Positions 23,970 to 34,479 of a stretch of DNA of 64,000 nt are shown here, in pieces (within the stretch, counting starts at the first letter, position 1; every line of letters begins with the position of its first letter). Source of the DNA: Ipomoea triloba (lineage: Eukaryota; Streptophyta; Magnoliopsida; Solanales; Convolvulaceae); assembly GCF_003576645.1 (NCBI RefSeq), contig NC_044916.1, forward strand, positions 7,261,002 through 7,325,001, written 5' to 3'. The position numbers were made by a program, and so were the translations under genes. The notes under the pieces are model-generated. The model made no database searches, was not told the DNA's origin, and was given only the letters and a program-made list of their open reading frames with translations.

Positions 23970-26900
23970 ATGGCTGACGGCTCTGTTAATTCTTCCGAAC
24001 GGACCGTTTCTGATGCAGCTATTTCTTCTGCGGTTTCTTCCGCAGCCGCTTCTCTGTCTGCTGCGCATCACTATGTTAGCATTAAGCTAACGAACAAGAA
24101 TTTCTTGTTTTGGAGGACGCAGGTTATTCCATTTCTTCGTGGGCACGACCTCATGGGTTTCGTTGATGGCACGAACTCTTGCCCTAATCGTTTTCTTCCC
24201 GTTTTTGAAGGCTCCTCCGCTGCTGCTGCTCTACCCAACCCGTTGCATGCTCCATGGGTGCACCAAGATCAGGCGGTCCTTAGCATGTTAATCTCTTCAC
24301 TTTCGTCGGAAGTTATGTACCTCGCAATTGGTTGCACTACGTCGCGTGATCTCTGGTTGGTGCTTGAGCAGGCTCTCGCTTCTTCCAGTCAAGCTCGGAT
24401 TATGCATATTCTTGGACAACTGCAAACAATACGCCAAGGTGATGCCTCCGCCGTTGACTACATTGCTCGTGCGCAAGTTATGGTGGAAGATCTAGCTCTT
24501 GTTGGCCGTGCGGTTCCTTTGGAGGATCAGAATATGTATATTTTCAGAGGTTTACGTCCAGAATATCACTCTATCGTAGCCTCTTTGAATGTTCGAGGTC
24601 AGCCGGTGCGTCTTCCCGAACTCGCCAATCTCCTTGGCTCGCATGAGTTCGCTACCGGTGATAGCTATGGCAGTGTTCCAGCCCCTGCAGCTGCGGCTTT
24701 TGTTGGCCAGCGTGGTAGTGGAGGTCGGTCGCGGTCTTGGCGTGGCGGATCGAATCGCCGCGGTGGGAATCAGTCACGTGGCGGTGCTGTTTTCGCCGAC
24801 CAGCAGTAGCAGGGCGGTGGTGTGCAGCGTGGACGTGGCTCGCATGGCGGTGGCAGGTCACGTGGGCGACGTGGTGGTAATTGGCAGCCTCAATGCCAAT
24901 TATGTGGCAATTATGGCCATCTTGCACCAGCCTGTTTTTCTTTAATTGGCCGTGGACTCCAAGCTCATTTAACATATGCTGAGGATGCGCCGAATCTTGT
25001 GTCTGACTCGCATCTTTGGATTCCAGACACTGGGGCGACAAATCACGCGACCCCTGATATTGTTGCGCTCTCTACATCTGAAGAGTACACTGGTGGTGAT
25101 GCTCTTCGAGTTGGTGATGGTACAGGTTTGCTTATTAGTCATACTGGTCATGCTTCTTTTTCTACCCCGTCTAAAGTATTTAGGATGTCTGATATTTTAC
25201 ATGTTCCTGGTTTGTCTTCCTCTCTTTTATCTGTGCAACGCTTTGCAAAAGATAATAAAGTCTTTTTTTAGTTTCATCCATCCTTTTTTGTTGTGAAGGA
25301 TATAGCAACCAAGGCAATTCTTCTTCGCGGCAATAGTTGCGGTGGTCTCTACACGTTGCCCATTCCGAAAAACAGTCCCCGTGCGTTTATCTCGTCCCGT
25401 GCTTCCTCTTCCGTATGGCATGATCGTTTGGGACATCCTCATCAACGAGTCTTAGATCGTATTCTTCCTTTTTGTTCTGTTAGTGGTTCTAGTCGCAATA
25501 ATCGTTGTCCTTCTTCTTTGTGTTCTGCGTGTCAATTGGGCAAGTCTACTCGTTTCCCTTTGCCACGTGTAGACTCTGTTAGTTCGAATATTCTTGATTT
25601 GATTTATAATGATATTTGGGGACCAGCTCCTGTTTTGTCTTCTTCTGGTTATCGTTATTTTGTTCTTTTTGTTGATGACCATTCTCGTTACACGTGGTAT
25701 TATCCTATGAAATTGAAGTCTGACTTGTATGCCATTTTTGACAAGTTTCGTGCCTTAGTTGAACGGTCATTTAATCGCAAAATTAAGGCTATTCAGTCGG
25801 ACTTAGGAGCTAAATACAAAAAGTTACATACTGTTCTTCTTCAGTTAGGGATTAATCATAGACAATCCTGTGCCTACACTCATGAACAGAATGGTCGTGT
25901 TGAGAGGAAGCACAAGCATATTGTCGAAACTGGTCTTACTCTTATGGCTCGTGCGTCTGTTCCATCTCGTTTTTGGGACTTTGCTTTTGAAACTGCTGTT
26001 TACTTGATTAATAGAATGTCATCTAGTGTTTTGCAGAATTCCAGTCCTCATTTATTGTTACATAAATCTTCTCCCTCATACTCTTTTCTTCGTGTGTTTG
26101 GTTGTCTTTGTTATCCTCACTTGCGTCCTTATAATCGTCACAAAATGTCGTATCGGTCATCTCCTTGTGTCTTCTTAGGTTATCCTGAGTCTTTTAGGGG
26201 GTACAGATGCATGGACTTAACGACTAATAAGATTTATATTTGCAGACATGTACACTTTGACGAGAATGTGTTTCCCTTTGTTAGTAGGGTTGCTGTGCCA
26301 TCTCCTCCCTCTGTGCAGAAGCCGTGGGCTGAATCGGTTTTACAGGTATTGCCATCTTCTCTTGATGATTCTGCTCAAGTTGATTCTCCTGTCACCACCA
26401 CTACTGCTCCTACTCGTCAAAGAGGACGACCCCGTGGCAAGTCCACACGTCCGACTGTTCGCTCCCATGCAATGGCTACGAGGAGTCGGTCTGTGGCTCC
26501 ACTTTTGGCTCTCTCTACTCAGGCCTGTCCTACCGAGCCCACTTGCTACACTCAGGCAGTTAAATTTTCTGAATGGCGAGAGGCAATGGATCTGGAGTTC
26601 AATGCACTTTTGCACAATCAGACTTGGGTTTTAGTTCCTCCTCGCCCAGGTATGAATGTGATTGGGTGTAAGTGGGTTTTTCGTACTAAACGTAAAGCTG
26701 ATGGTTCAATAGAGAGGCATAAGGCGAGACTTGTGGCGAAAGGATTTAATCAAGTTCCTGGTCAGGACTTTTTTGACACCTTTAGTCCGGTTGTGAAACC
26801 CACTACAGTCAGATTGCTTTTGAGTTTGGCTATTTCCTCAGGTTGGGTGGTTAGGTAGCTTGACGTACACAATGCACTTTTGAATGGTGATTTGGCTGAG

Positions 26901-28069
26901 ACTGTTTATATGCGTCAACCACCCGGGTATGCTGATGCTCAATTGCCTAATCACGTTTGTCTGTTGAGGCGTTCCTTATATGGCTTAAAGCAAGCTCCAC
27001 GAGCTTGGTTTAATCGGTTGCATACTTTTTTACTCTCTGTTGGGTTTATAGCTTCAAAGACTGATGTGTCATTATTCTATTACTCTCGTGGTTCTGCATG
27101 TGTGTATCTTTTAGTATATGTTGATGACATTTTTTGGTAATGGGGACTGATGAGCTACTAGTGTCTGATTTACTCTCTAAACTGTCTAATGCTTTCAAAA
27201 TTAGAGATCTTGGTGAACCTGGTTTCTTTCTTGGAATTGAGCTAGTCAAAACTAGCAATGGTGTTATTCTTTCTCAGCAGCGGTACATGTCAGACATCTT
27301 GAAACGGGCTGGAATGACTGATTGTAAACCTCTCGCCACTCCTATTTCTACATCGAAAACTCCATTGCTTAATTCAGATTCATATGAAGATCCAACGAAA
27401 TACAGGAGTTTGGCTGGTGCTCTCCAGTATCTCACAATTACACGGCCAGACTTATCCTTTGCGGTCAATCAATTGTGTCAACATATGCATGCTCCAACAT
27501 TGTCTCACTGGGAGCAGCTAAAACGAGTGCTCAGGTATGTCAAAGGCACCCTCTCATTCGGCTTGCGTGTAACTCAGTCAAATTCTAGAGAGCTTCATGC
27601 TTTCTCTGATTCTGACTGGGCTGGTTGTCCTGAGGACCGTAAATCTACTAGTGGGTATGCAGTGTTTCTTGGCACCAATCTTATCTCTTGGGTGTGCAAG
27701 AAACAGAAGACAGTTGCAAGATCATCCACGGAAGCTGAGTATAAAGCCTTGGCTGATGTTTGTGCTGAGGTCATATGGATCATGTCCTTGCTGCATGAGA
27801 TCAAAATTGATGGCATCCTTACTCCCAAATTATGGTGTGACAATCTTGGTGCTACTTATATGTGTGCGAATCCAATTTTTCATGCAAGAACTAAGCACGT
27901 GGAGATTGACTACCACTTTGTTAAAGATAGGGTTGCCAATGGAGATATTCAGGTTAACTTTATTTCCACAAAAGATCAATTAGCTGATATCTTTACAAAA
28001 GCTTTGCCCAGTCCTAGATTTTCTTTTCTTAGGGACAAGCTTCAAGTTAGTAGTTTACCCTGCGCTTGA
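23970..28069 (+). pseudogene. copia gag-pol polyprotein with nonsense and frameshift lesions
   Basis: Domains in order: gag (from 23970; retrotran_gag type); a zinc knuckle CQLCGNYGHLAPAC at about 24892-24933; a protease with DTGAT at about 25027; pre-integrase HDRLGHPH at 25420; an integrase core (NDIWGP, DDHSRYTW, NGRVERKH) at 25605-25915; reverse transcriptase (KWVFRTKRK, GLKQAPRAW, YVDDI) at 26670-27130; and RNase H ([16 protein letters not shown]) at 27605-27750. In-frame TAG stops lie at 24807, 25269 and 26856. A frame change occurs in a T-run at about 27133, after YVDDI. The Gly and Glu residues expected around the second integrase Asp are altered (SDLGAKY), so that domain too is probably impaired. 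Confidence 0.93.
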
Positions 28070-28076
28070 GGGGGAG

Positions 28077-28211
28077 TATTAGGACTCTCTGAGTTTGAGT
28101 CACGTTAGGACTAGCTATCCTACTCTACCTAAGACTCCCCTAGTATATATATCTCCTATTTCTCATCATTGTAATTGTTCAATTGAATCAATACAATATT
28201 CAGTTCTCATC
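28077..28211 (+). repeat. 3' LTR of the copia element
   Basis: 135 bases directly after the polypurine tract, followed by the TTCCT target duplicate. Confidence 0.93.
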
Positions 28212-28216
28212 TTCCT

Positions 28217-28650
28217 CAATCTCCGTGAATAAACTACTAATGTAGTTGCTCTTACTAAACTCAAGTTATCATCCTTAACAGATTAGTTTTTTGCATAGTC
28301 TTTTAGGAGCCACATAGGATAAAGTGGGAAAGAGAAAATATAAGAAAAAGAAAAAAAAATAAAGGGAAAACATAATGTCAGTATGTTTTAGCCTTTAGGC
28401 GCCCAAGTACCAATTCCATGAAGGATTCACACGCCAGAGTGTTAAGTACAATACATGCGCACAAAGTATCATTGTCAGTAGTATTACTGCAACACACGCG
28501 CACGAAACCAAGCTTTCTTCTCCTTCTTCTCTCTCATTGGGACCCACAATAAATCATTCATTTGCAGGAAAAAAAAACACACTCTCCATCCTTCCTCTCT
28601 CACCTCCACATCACACTAAATCCCACAAAAAACCACCAAATAACCATAGA
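28217..28650. other. intergenic between copia and UGT copy 1
   Basis: A stretch at about 28290-28640 begins GAGCCACATAGGATAAAGTGGG and resembles the interior of the MITE at 8048-8291 (GTGCCACATAGGATAC). It is probably a decayed relative. No gene is seen. Confidence 0.4.
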
Positions 28651-28658
28651 TGTAGATG

Positions 28659-28737
28659 CTAGAAGCAAGCATGCACATTAATAAGATTGAAAATTTCATA
28701 AACTAAGGACTAAGATAATAAATCATGAAACATGCAT
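28659..28737. repeat. direct repeat, right copy, 3' of UGT copy 1
   Basis: Near-identical partner of 23500-23582. It ends about 60 bases from the stop codon of the first UGT gene, so its 3' flank belongs to that gene's downstream region. Confidence 0.9.
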
Positions 28738-28795
28738 GGATTGTACATAACTCCAATACTTTATTATTACATAATCATTTCATATCGTTCTTTAA

Positions 28796-30265
28796 CTACT
28801 TGAGACTGTTCATGACATTTTTAAAAAAACTTTCAACAAAATTAAAGGATGAGCCACCCTCCTCTAATGCCTTCCTGCTCTTTTCTTTAACTTCTTTAGC
28901 TTTTGTTCTTACCGAATTGGAGGTAGAGTGGTCCATAAGACTTGTGATTCCAAATTCTATCTCTTTTGCATTTACTATTTCTGGAACTATTAGAACATTC
29001 GTCTTGGGATCTTTTGAATCAATTTTGTAATCCATCTTAACATCCACCGCCATTCCTATCTCTCTTACCAATTGGAACGCATTTGCATGTTGATCTACAC
29101 ACATTGGCCAAGTTGCTATTGGAATTCCGAACCAAATACTCTCCAAAATTGAATTCCATCCGCAATGACACACGAAGCCACCAACAGAAAGGTGAGCTAG
29201 AACTTCACTTTGTGGTGCCCATCCTATAACTTTTCCAATGCTTTGAGTTCTTTCCAAGAATCCTTCCGGCAGGATCTCTTCGTGATTAGTATACTCGGTG
29301 GGGACTAGTGAACCTGGACATGGTGGCTTCCTCAAAGCCCATAAGAACCTTTGCCCACTACGTTCAAGTGCATAAGCTATCTCCTTCACTTGAGGCTCAG
29401 GAAAAGTACCGCCACTCCCGAAACAAATGAATACAACTGATGAAGATGGTTGGTCATCCAACCATTTCATCCAGATTTGCTTCTCGGATTCTCGATTCTT
29501 ATTGTAATTGCTGTTTAGGTTTAATATGGGCCCCATTGGGTAAACGGGTGGGATCCTCTTGTCTTTAGAGAGAGATTCAAGTGCGTGCGGCTCTAGGTCG
29601 AAGAAGGTGTTGACAATGATGCCTTTGGCCTGTGAGATTTGTCTGGTACAGTCCCAAATTCCGTTCGTTTTGTCCAATAAAAAGTTGGGCAGTAAGTTCA
29701 CCGGAAAGGGTTTGGAATATGTAGGGATGTTGAGATGAGGGTCGGAATCCTTAAACTCCAAGGCGTGGTGGTTGAGGCTCTGGAGATGGAGGTGAAGGCC
29801 GAGCGTAGCAGCACCGGAAGGGTAGAAGACGTAGGTGGGGACCCCAAACTCGTCAGCCACATCCATCATAGTGCTACACAAAATGTCCACAACAAATCCC
29901 GCTAGCCGCCGCCTCACACCCACACAACCCAACATTTCATTAACGCATTCTCGGACTTTAGTCTTCTGAGAATCCAAGAAGACACGGAAGATGAAAGACA
30001 GGTCGGTGTCGGTGTGGCCCTTCAAAGAATCCGCCTCCTCAGGCAGTGGTATGAGCTTCAATCTAGAGTTATCGCTCTCATCGGCAAGCAGAGAATCGAT
30101 GTAAGAATTAACGTTGGGATCGGAGACAAAAGGCAGTTTCATGATCAACACAGTGACGGAGAGCTGAGGCCGTGCTTGCAGGAGGAGCTTCGCTGTTCCG
30201 ACTGCAGAAACAAGGTGACCCATTCCCGGGACTGGAATGAAAACCAGCTCAATAGCATCTTCCAT
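28796..30265 (-). CDS. UDP-glycosyltransferase, UGT71-type, copy 1
   Basis: A single-exon 489-residue frame, typical for family 1 plant UGTs. His17 in PGMGHLVSAV is the catalytic base. The partner Asp should be in the GFVVDILC stretch. The PSPG sugar-donor box spans residues 349-392 (from [16 protein letters not shown] to WPMCVDQ), with HCGWNS and a terminal DQ typical of UDP-glucose users. It would transfer glucose to a small phenolic, flavonoid or terpenoid acceptor in the cytosol; the acceptor cannot be read from sequence. The start MEDAIELVF is the family start; an in-frame Met 24 codons upstream at 30337 lies in the leader. One codon shorter than its paralogues in VVDILCS (they have VVDMILCS). 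It is the most diverged of the three copies and lacks the MITE found 3' of copies 2 and 3. Confidence 0.95.
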   Translation of the reverse strand: MEDAIELVFIPVPGMGHLVSAVGTAKLLLQARPQLSVTVLIMKLPFVSDPNVNSYIDSLLADESDNSRLKLIPLPEEADSLKGHTDTDLSFIFRVFLDSQKTKVRECVNEMLGCVGVRRRLAGFVVDILCSTMMDVADEFGVPTYVFYPSGAATLGLHLHLQSLNHHALEFKDSDPHLNIPTYSKPFPVNLLPNFLLDKTNGIWDCTRQISQAKGIIVNTFFDLEPHALESLSKDKRIPPVYPMGPILNLNSNYNKNRESEKQIWMKWLDDQPSSSVVFICFGSGGTFPEPQVKEIAYALERSGQRFLWALRKPPCPGSLVPTEYTNHEEILPEGFLERTQSIGKVIGWAPQSEVLAHLSVGGFVCHCGWNSILESIWFGIPIATWPMCVDQHANAFQLVREIGMAVDVKMDYKIDSKDPKTNVLIVPEIVNAKEIEFGITSLMDHSTSNSVRTKAKEVKEKSRKALEEGGSSFNFVESFFKNVMNSLK

Positions 30266-30347
30266 TGGAGAGGAGAGAGAATTCAATATTAGAGAGAGTA
30301 TTACGGGCTCTGATCTTGAGTATATATGGACAACCAAACTCCTCTGC

Positions 30348-30355
30348 TATTTATA
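30348..30355 (-). promoter_or_regulatory. TATA box of UGT copy 1
   Basis: TATAAATA on the minus strand, 83 bases upstream of the ATG, inside a block (ACAACCAAACTCCTCTGCTA on the plus strand) conserved in all three UGT copies. Confidence 0.7.
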
Positions 30356-30365
30356 CCTAAATTTG

Positions 30366-30746
30366 CACTGCTGTATATGTATATAGGAAAATATTATATG
30401 TTGTAGCTGTGATCCACGTCCAATTGAATTTTTTAAATTTCTTTAATTTTTGAATGTATATATTATTCATTTATAATTTCACAATGCGCAGATCGTATGT
30501 GTAATAATATATTGATCACTAAATAAACTAGCAGTACATTTCTGTGATTCACGTGCATGCAATTGAATTTTTAAAATTTCTTTACGCTTGATTGATTTTT
30601 TAATGCATATTACTCATTCATTATTTTCAATTTTCAGAAATTTTCAACTTGTATTCACCGGCAGAGACCATGATAGGGAGAATATTTAATTCAACGGCAG
30701 AGAAGAAGACGGGGATGGGGAGACTCCCCATCCGCCCGGCCCCCGA

Positions 30747-30826
<80 letters not shown>

Positions 30827-30987
30827 GTTATCAATTTTTTATTTTAAATATAGGACAAAGTTGTGTGGATAATCTTCCCATCAAGATTACATCCAATATA
30901 ATATTTGATCCTTTAAAATTTCTAAATCCTTTTTGTTTGGACTTGAAATTTTATGTACTTAATATCTTTTAAGGCAACAGGACTATA

Positions 30988-31063
<76 letters not shown>

Positions 31064-31740
31064 TGTGTACATGACGCATGTTGTACTCTTGTCTAGTATG
31101 CTTTATATATATATTTATATTATACAAGGTTGTTCCATTAAAAATATGTGTCTGTCTAATAGTTTAATTTGGATCTTTATTATTTTTTATTTGAGATGCA
31201 TCTAAATGTAATAGAGTAAAATTGCAATCTAAATATAATAGAGTAAAAACGAGAAATACAAAGATAATAATAGAGAGACAAGAATATAGGGAAAGAGGGA
31301 TTTTTTTACATTTAGATTTCGCTATACTGATACAAAGAGATATACTCATTTATAAAGGTAAGAAACATAATCTTGACTTTTGAAATATAAAGATAGAAGT
31401 CTAGACGATCTTGAAAATCTCTATACTAAGGTAATTGAGTCCAAATCCATATATATATTTTAAGTTATTGTATTCAATCACAAAAGTAATAAAATTCTTT
31501 TGTCTAAATATAATACATAAAAATTCAACAAAGAAAAAAATACAATTCAAAATTTAATTTAAAAGTGACATTTTTGTGCATATTTAAAACAAATTTATTA
31601 TTCACCCAAATTTCAATGTCAATTACTTCTAAAATTTTATTTTTTACTTACAATTAAGGCCAATATATGAATTTTATAGAAAAAATATTTATCAAGTATA
31701 AAAATATTAAATTATATATGTAGTATTTAAAAAAAAAATT
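30366..31740. other. upstream region of UGT copy 1 and simple repeats
   Basis: Up to about 30620 the sequence resembles the distal upstream regions of copies 2 and 3 (TATTATTCATTTAT..TTTCACAATGCGCAGATCGT). After that come a long (TA)n at 30752-30822, a second (TA)n/(TTTA)n tract at 30993-31064 and AT-rich sequence without genes. Confidence 0.7.
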
Positions 31741-31744
31741 GGGT

Positions 31745-31812
31745 CCCCAAAACTTGGGAGCCCTATGTCGCGGTGTCGTCGCCCTGGCCATACATGGCCA
31801 AGGCCGGCCCTG
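31745..31812. repeat. GC-rich TE terminal fragment
   Basis: 'Gggtccccaaaacttggg' to 'ccaaggccggccctg' is a GC-rich repeat-like stretch in AT-rich sequence, of the kind that ends many plant non-coding elements. Family unknown. Confidence 0.35.
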
Positions 31813-31904
31813 ATATTATAATATATATAATATTAATAATAAAACATAATAAAAACTCTGCAGCACCCTTAACCACGGACACAACTGCTTAATTAAAAAA
31901 TATA

Positions 31905-32055
31905 TATATAAAAAGACCAGCTGCGTCCGGGGCAACTCAGGACGCAGATATATAGTCAATGGCATCTGCGTCCATGGCATATGCGTCCGGAGTATTCCGG
32001 ACGCAAATAGTCCATAACTCCGATCCGGACGCAAATGCCCTTTTCTGTACTAGTG
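31905..32055 (-). mobile_element. CACTA (En/Spm) transposon terminus
   Basis: On the minus strand it starts CACTAGTACAGAAAAGGGCAT at 32055. Sub-terminal motifs of the TGCGTCCGGA type follow, repeated at least five times in direct and inverted orientation down to about 31905. A CACTA start followed by many short sub-terminal repeats is the hallmark of this superfamily. No second terminus or transposase is seen here, so this is an end fragment or a small deletion derivative. Confidence 0.8.
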
Positions 32056-32490
32056 TAATGTCCTTATTACCGGAGTTCGATCCTGCGATCACCGATTTAG
32101 AATGATAACAGAGGTATCATCGCACTACACACAATAGTTGGCCTTGAAACATTTTCTACTTGAGTCCATGTTTTTGGTGAAACGATGAAATGATTTGAAT
32201 ACAAGAGCTAATCAACCTTTTGGGGCACATGAGGTTAATTAAGGATTCTCTTAGGGCCTGACACAAAATTTATTTTAAATTGGCCCCTGAACGTAACCTG
32301 AAATTGTAATTAGGTCACCGAATAAAAAAAGCGTAATTACACCTTTCAACAATCACCGAAAAGTAGCTAAAAGCTGAAAAGTTATAAGCTAGAAGCTGAA
32401 AACTGAATATGTTATGCTTAAAAGTGTTTGGTAAAATTAACTTTTTGATAAGCTGATAAACGTAAAAAGATTAAAAATGACATCTTCATG

Positions 32491-32552
<62 letters not shown>

Positions 32553-32866
32553 GATGAAGGGGTTGCTGGGCGGTGAAGAGTTGCAGATATAGGAGAAGAG
32601 AAAAGAGTTTTAATTGGAAGGGTAAAGGATGTCATTTATTTAAAATAATAAGGATAAAATGAAAAAAAAAATTAGGAAGCTACTAGCTTATTTTTCAACT
32701 TAGCATTTCAAAATAAGCTTTTATTAAGCTACTACCTTATTTTTAACGTAGCGTTTCAAAATAAACTCTTATTTTAAGCTACTAGATTATTTTTAGAACA
32801 TTACCAAACAGAGTTTAGCTTATCAGTAGTTTAAAATAAGCTATAAGCTCTGCCAAACAGAGCCTT
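32056..32866. repeat. composite repeat shared with 46550-47585, including Tourist-like MITE
   Basis: 32058-32350 matches 46550-46930 in the same order: a SINE-like TTACCGGAGTTCGATCCTG, then TTTTGGGGCACATGAGG, then TAGGTCACCGAA. From about 32350 it is the Tourist-like MITE, whose left tip is missing and whose right tip is CTCTGCCAAACAGAGCC. It contains a long (ATA)n run at 32487-32550. The MITE ends about 16 bases from the stop codon of UGT copy 2. Confidence 0.85.
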
Positions 32867-32881
32867 CATCTCGTTCTACAA

Positions 32882-34345
32882 CTACTTAAGATTATTCATG
32901 ACATTTTCAAAAAAACTTTCAACAAAATTAAAGGATGAGCCACCCTCCTCTAATGCCTTCCTGCTCTTTTCTTTAACTTCTTTAGCTTTTGTCCTTATAG
33001 AATTGGAAGTAGAGTGGTCCATAAGACTTGTGATTCCAAATTTTATTTCTTTTGCATTCACTATTTCTGGAACTATTAGAAAATTCGTCTTGGGGTCTTT
33101 TGAATCTATTTTGTAATCCATCGTAACTTCCACTGCCATTCCTATCTCTCTTACCAATTGGAATGCATTTGCATGTTGATCTACACACATTGGCCAAGTT
33201 GCTATCGGAATTCCGAACCAAATACTCTCCAAAATTGAATTCCATCCGCAATGAGACACGAAGCCCCCAATAGAAGGGTGAGCTAGAACTTCACTTTGTG
33301 GTGCCCATCCTATAATTTTTCCAATGTTTTGAGTTCTTTCCAAGAATCCTTCCGGCAGGACCTCTTCCGGATTTGTATACTCCGTGGGGACTAGTGAACC
33401 TGGACAGGGTGGTTTCCTCAAAGCCCATAAGAACCTTTGCCCACTGCTTTCAAGTGCATAAGCTATCTCCTTCACTTGAGGCTCAGGAAAAGTACCGCCA
33501 CTCCCGAAACAAAGAAATACAACTGATGAAGCTGGTTGGTCATCCAACCATTTCATCAAGATCTGCTTCTCGGATTCTCGATTTTTATTGTAATGGCCGT
33601 TCAGGTTTAATATGGGCCCCACAGGGTAAACAGGTGGGACACTCTTGTTTTTAGAGAGAGATTCAAGTGCATACTCCTCTAGGTCGAAGAAAGTGTTGAC
33701 AATGATTCCTTTGGCCTGTGAGATTCGTTTGGCACAGTCCCAAATTCCGTTGGTGTTGTCCAATAAAAAGTAGGGCAGTAAGTTGAGCGGAAAGGGTTTG
33801 GAATATGTAGAGATGTTGAGATGAGGGTCGGAATCCTTAAACTCCAAGGCGTGGTGGTTGAGGCTCTGGAGATGGAGGTGAAGGCCGAGCATAGCAGCAC
33901 CGGAAGGGTAGAAGACGTAGGTGGGGACCCCAAACTCGTCAGCCACATCCATCATGGCGCTACACAAAATCATGTCCACAACAAATCCCGCTAGCCGCCG
34001 CCTCACACCCACAGAAGCCAACATTTCATTAACGCATTCTCGGACTTTAGTCTTCTGAGAATCCAAGAAGACACGGAAGATGGAAGCCATGTCGGTGTGG
34101 CCCTTCAAAGCATCAGGCAGTGGTATGAGCTTCAATCTAGAGTTATCCTTGTCATCGTCATCGGCAAGCAGAGAATCGATGTAAGAATTAATGTTGGAAT
34201 CGGGGGCAAAAGGCAGTTTCATGATCAACACAGTGACGGAGAGCTGAGGCCGTGCTTGAAGGAGGAGTTTCGCCATTCCGACTGCAGAAACAAGGTGACC
34301 CATTCCAGGGGCTGGAATGAAAACCAACTCAATAGCATCTTCCAT
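32882..34345 (-). CDS. UDP-glycosyltransferase, UGT71-type, copy 2
   Basis: An intact single-exon 487-residue frame. Catalytic His17 in PGMGHLVSAV. The PSPG box is at residues 347-390 ([16 protein letters not shown]...HCGWNS...WPMCVDQ). It is closely similar to copy 1 along the whole length, differing mainly in short acceptor-side segments (IPLPDALKGHTDMASIF here, a longer EEADSLKGHTDTDLSFIF-like loop there). Those N-terminal loops line the acceptor pocket in this fold, so substrate preference may differ. It is almost identical to the broken copy 3, including flanks. Expected cytosolic glucosylation of a small hydrophobic acceptor; the acceptor is unknown. Confidence 0.95.
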   Translation of the reverse strand: MEDAIELVFIPAPGMGHLVSAVGMAKLLLQARPQLSVTVLIMKLPFAPDSNINSYIDSLLADDDDKDNSRLKLIPLPDALKGHTDMASIFRVFLDSQKTKVRECVNEMLASVGVRRRLAGFVVDMILCSAMMDVADEFGVPTYVFYPSGAAMLGLHLHLQSLNHHALEFKDSDPHLNISTYSKPFPLNLLPYFLLDNTNGIWDCAKRISQAKGIIVNTFFDLEEYALESLSKNKSVPPVYPVGPILNLNGHYNKNRESEKQILMKWLDDQPASSVVFLCFGSGGTFPEPQVKEIAYALESSGQRFLWALRKPPCPGSLVPTEYTNPEEVLPEGFLERTQNIGKIIGWAPQSEVLAHPSIGGFVSHCGWNSILESIWFGIPIATWPMCVDQHANAFQLVREIGMAVEVTMDYKIDSKDPKTNFLIVPEIVNAKEIKFGITSLMDHSTSNSIRTKAKEVKEKSRKALEEGGSSFNFVESFFENVMNNLK

Positions 34346-34465
34346 TGGAGAGGAGAGGAGAGGACTATGGAGCTGGCCAGATGAGAGAATTCAATATTAG
34401 AGAGAGAGAGATCAGAGAGAGTACTAGGGGCTGTTGAGTGTATATGGACAACCAAACTCCTCTGC

Positions 34466-34473
34466 TATTTATA
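34466..34473 (-). promoter_or_regulatory. TATA box of UGT copy 2
   Basis: TATAAATA on the minus strand, 121 bases upstream of the ATG, in the same conserved block as in the other copies. Confidence 0.7.
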
Positions 34474-34479
34474 CCTAAA

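Larger units (their letters stand above)
23805..28211 (+). mobile_element. Ty1/copia LTR retrotransposon, structurally complete
   Basis: 4,407 bases flanked by the 5-base target duplication TTCCT (23800-23804 and 28212-28216). The LTRs, 23805-23939 and 28077-28211, are 135 bases each and differ at only two positions that I can see (CCTGAGA/CCTAAGA and TATTCCTC/TATTTCTC). The primer-binding site TGGTATCAG, complementary to initiator tRNA-Met, starts at 23940. The polypurine tract GAGGGGGAG is at 28068-28076. The LTRs start TATTAGG rather than the usual TG and end CTCATC. The coding region is dead, so it could move only with help in trans. Confidence 0.95.

Noticed and set aside
24652..25041. 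Antisense frame rich in His/Gln across the copia gag
   Set aside because: A shadow of the sense gag; its composition mirrors the sense Gly/Arg-rich tail.
30649..30972. 107-residue frame with Tyr-Ile repeats
   Set aside because: It is just (TA)n read as codons.
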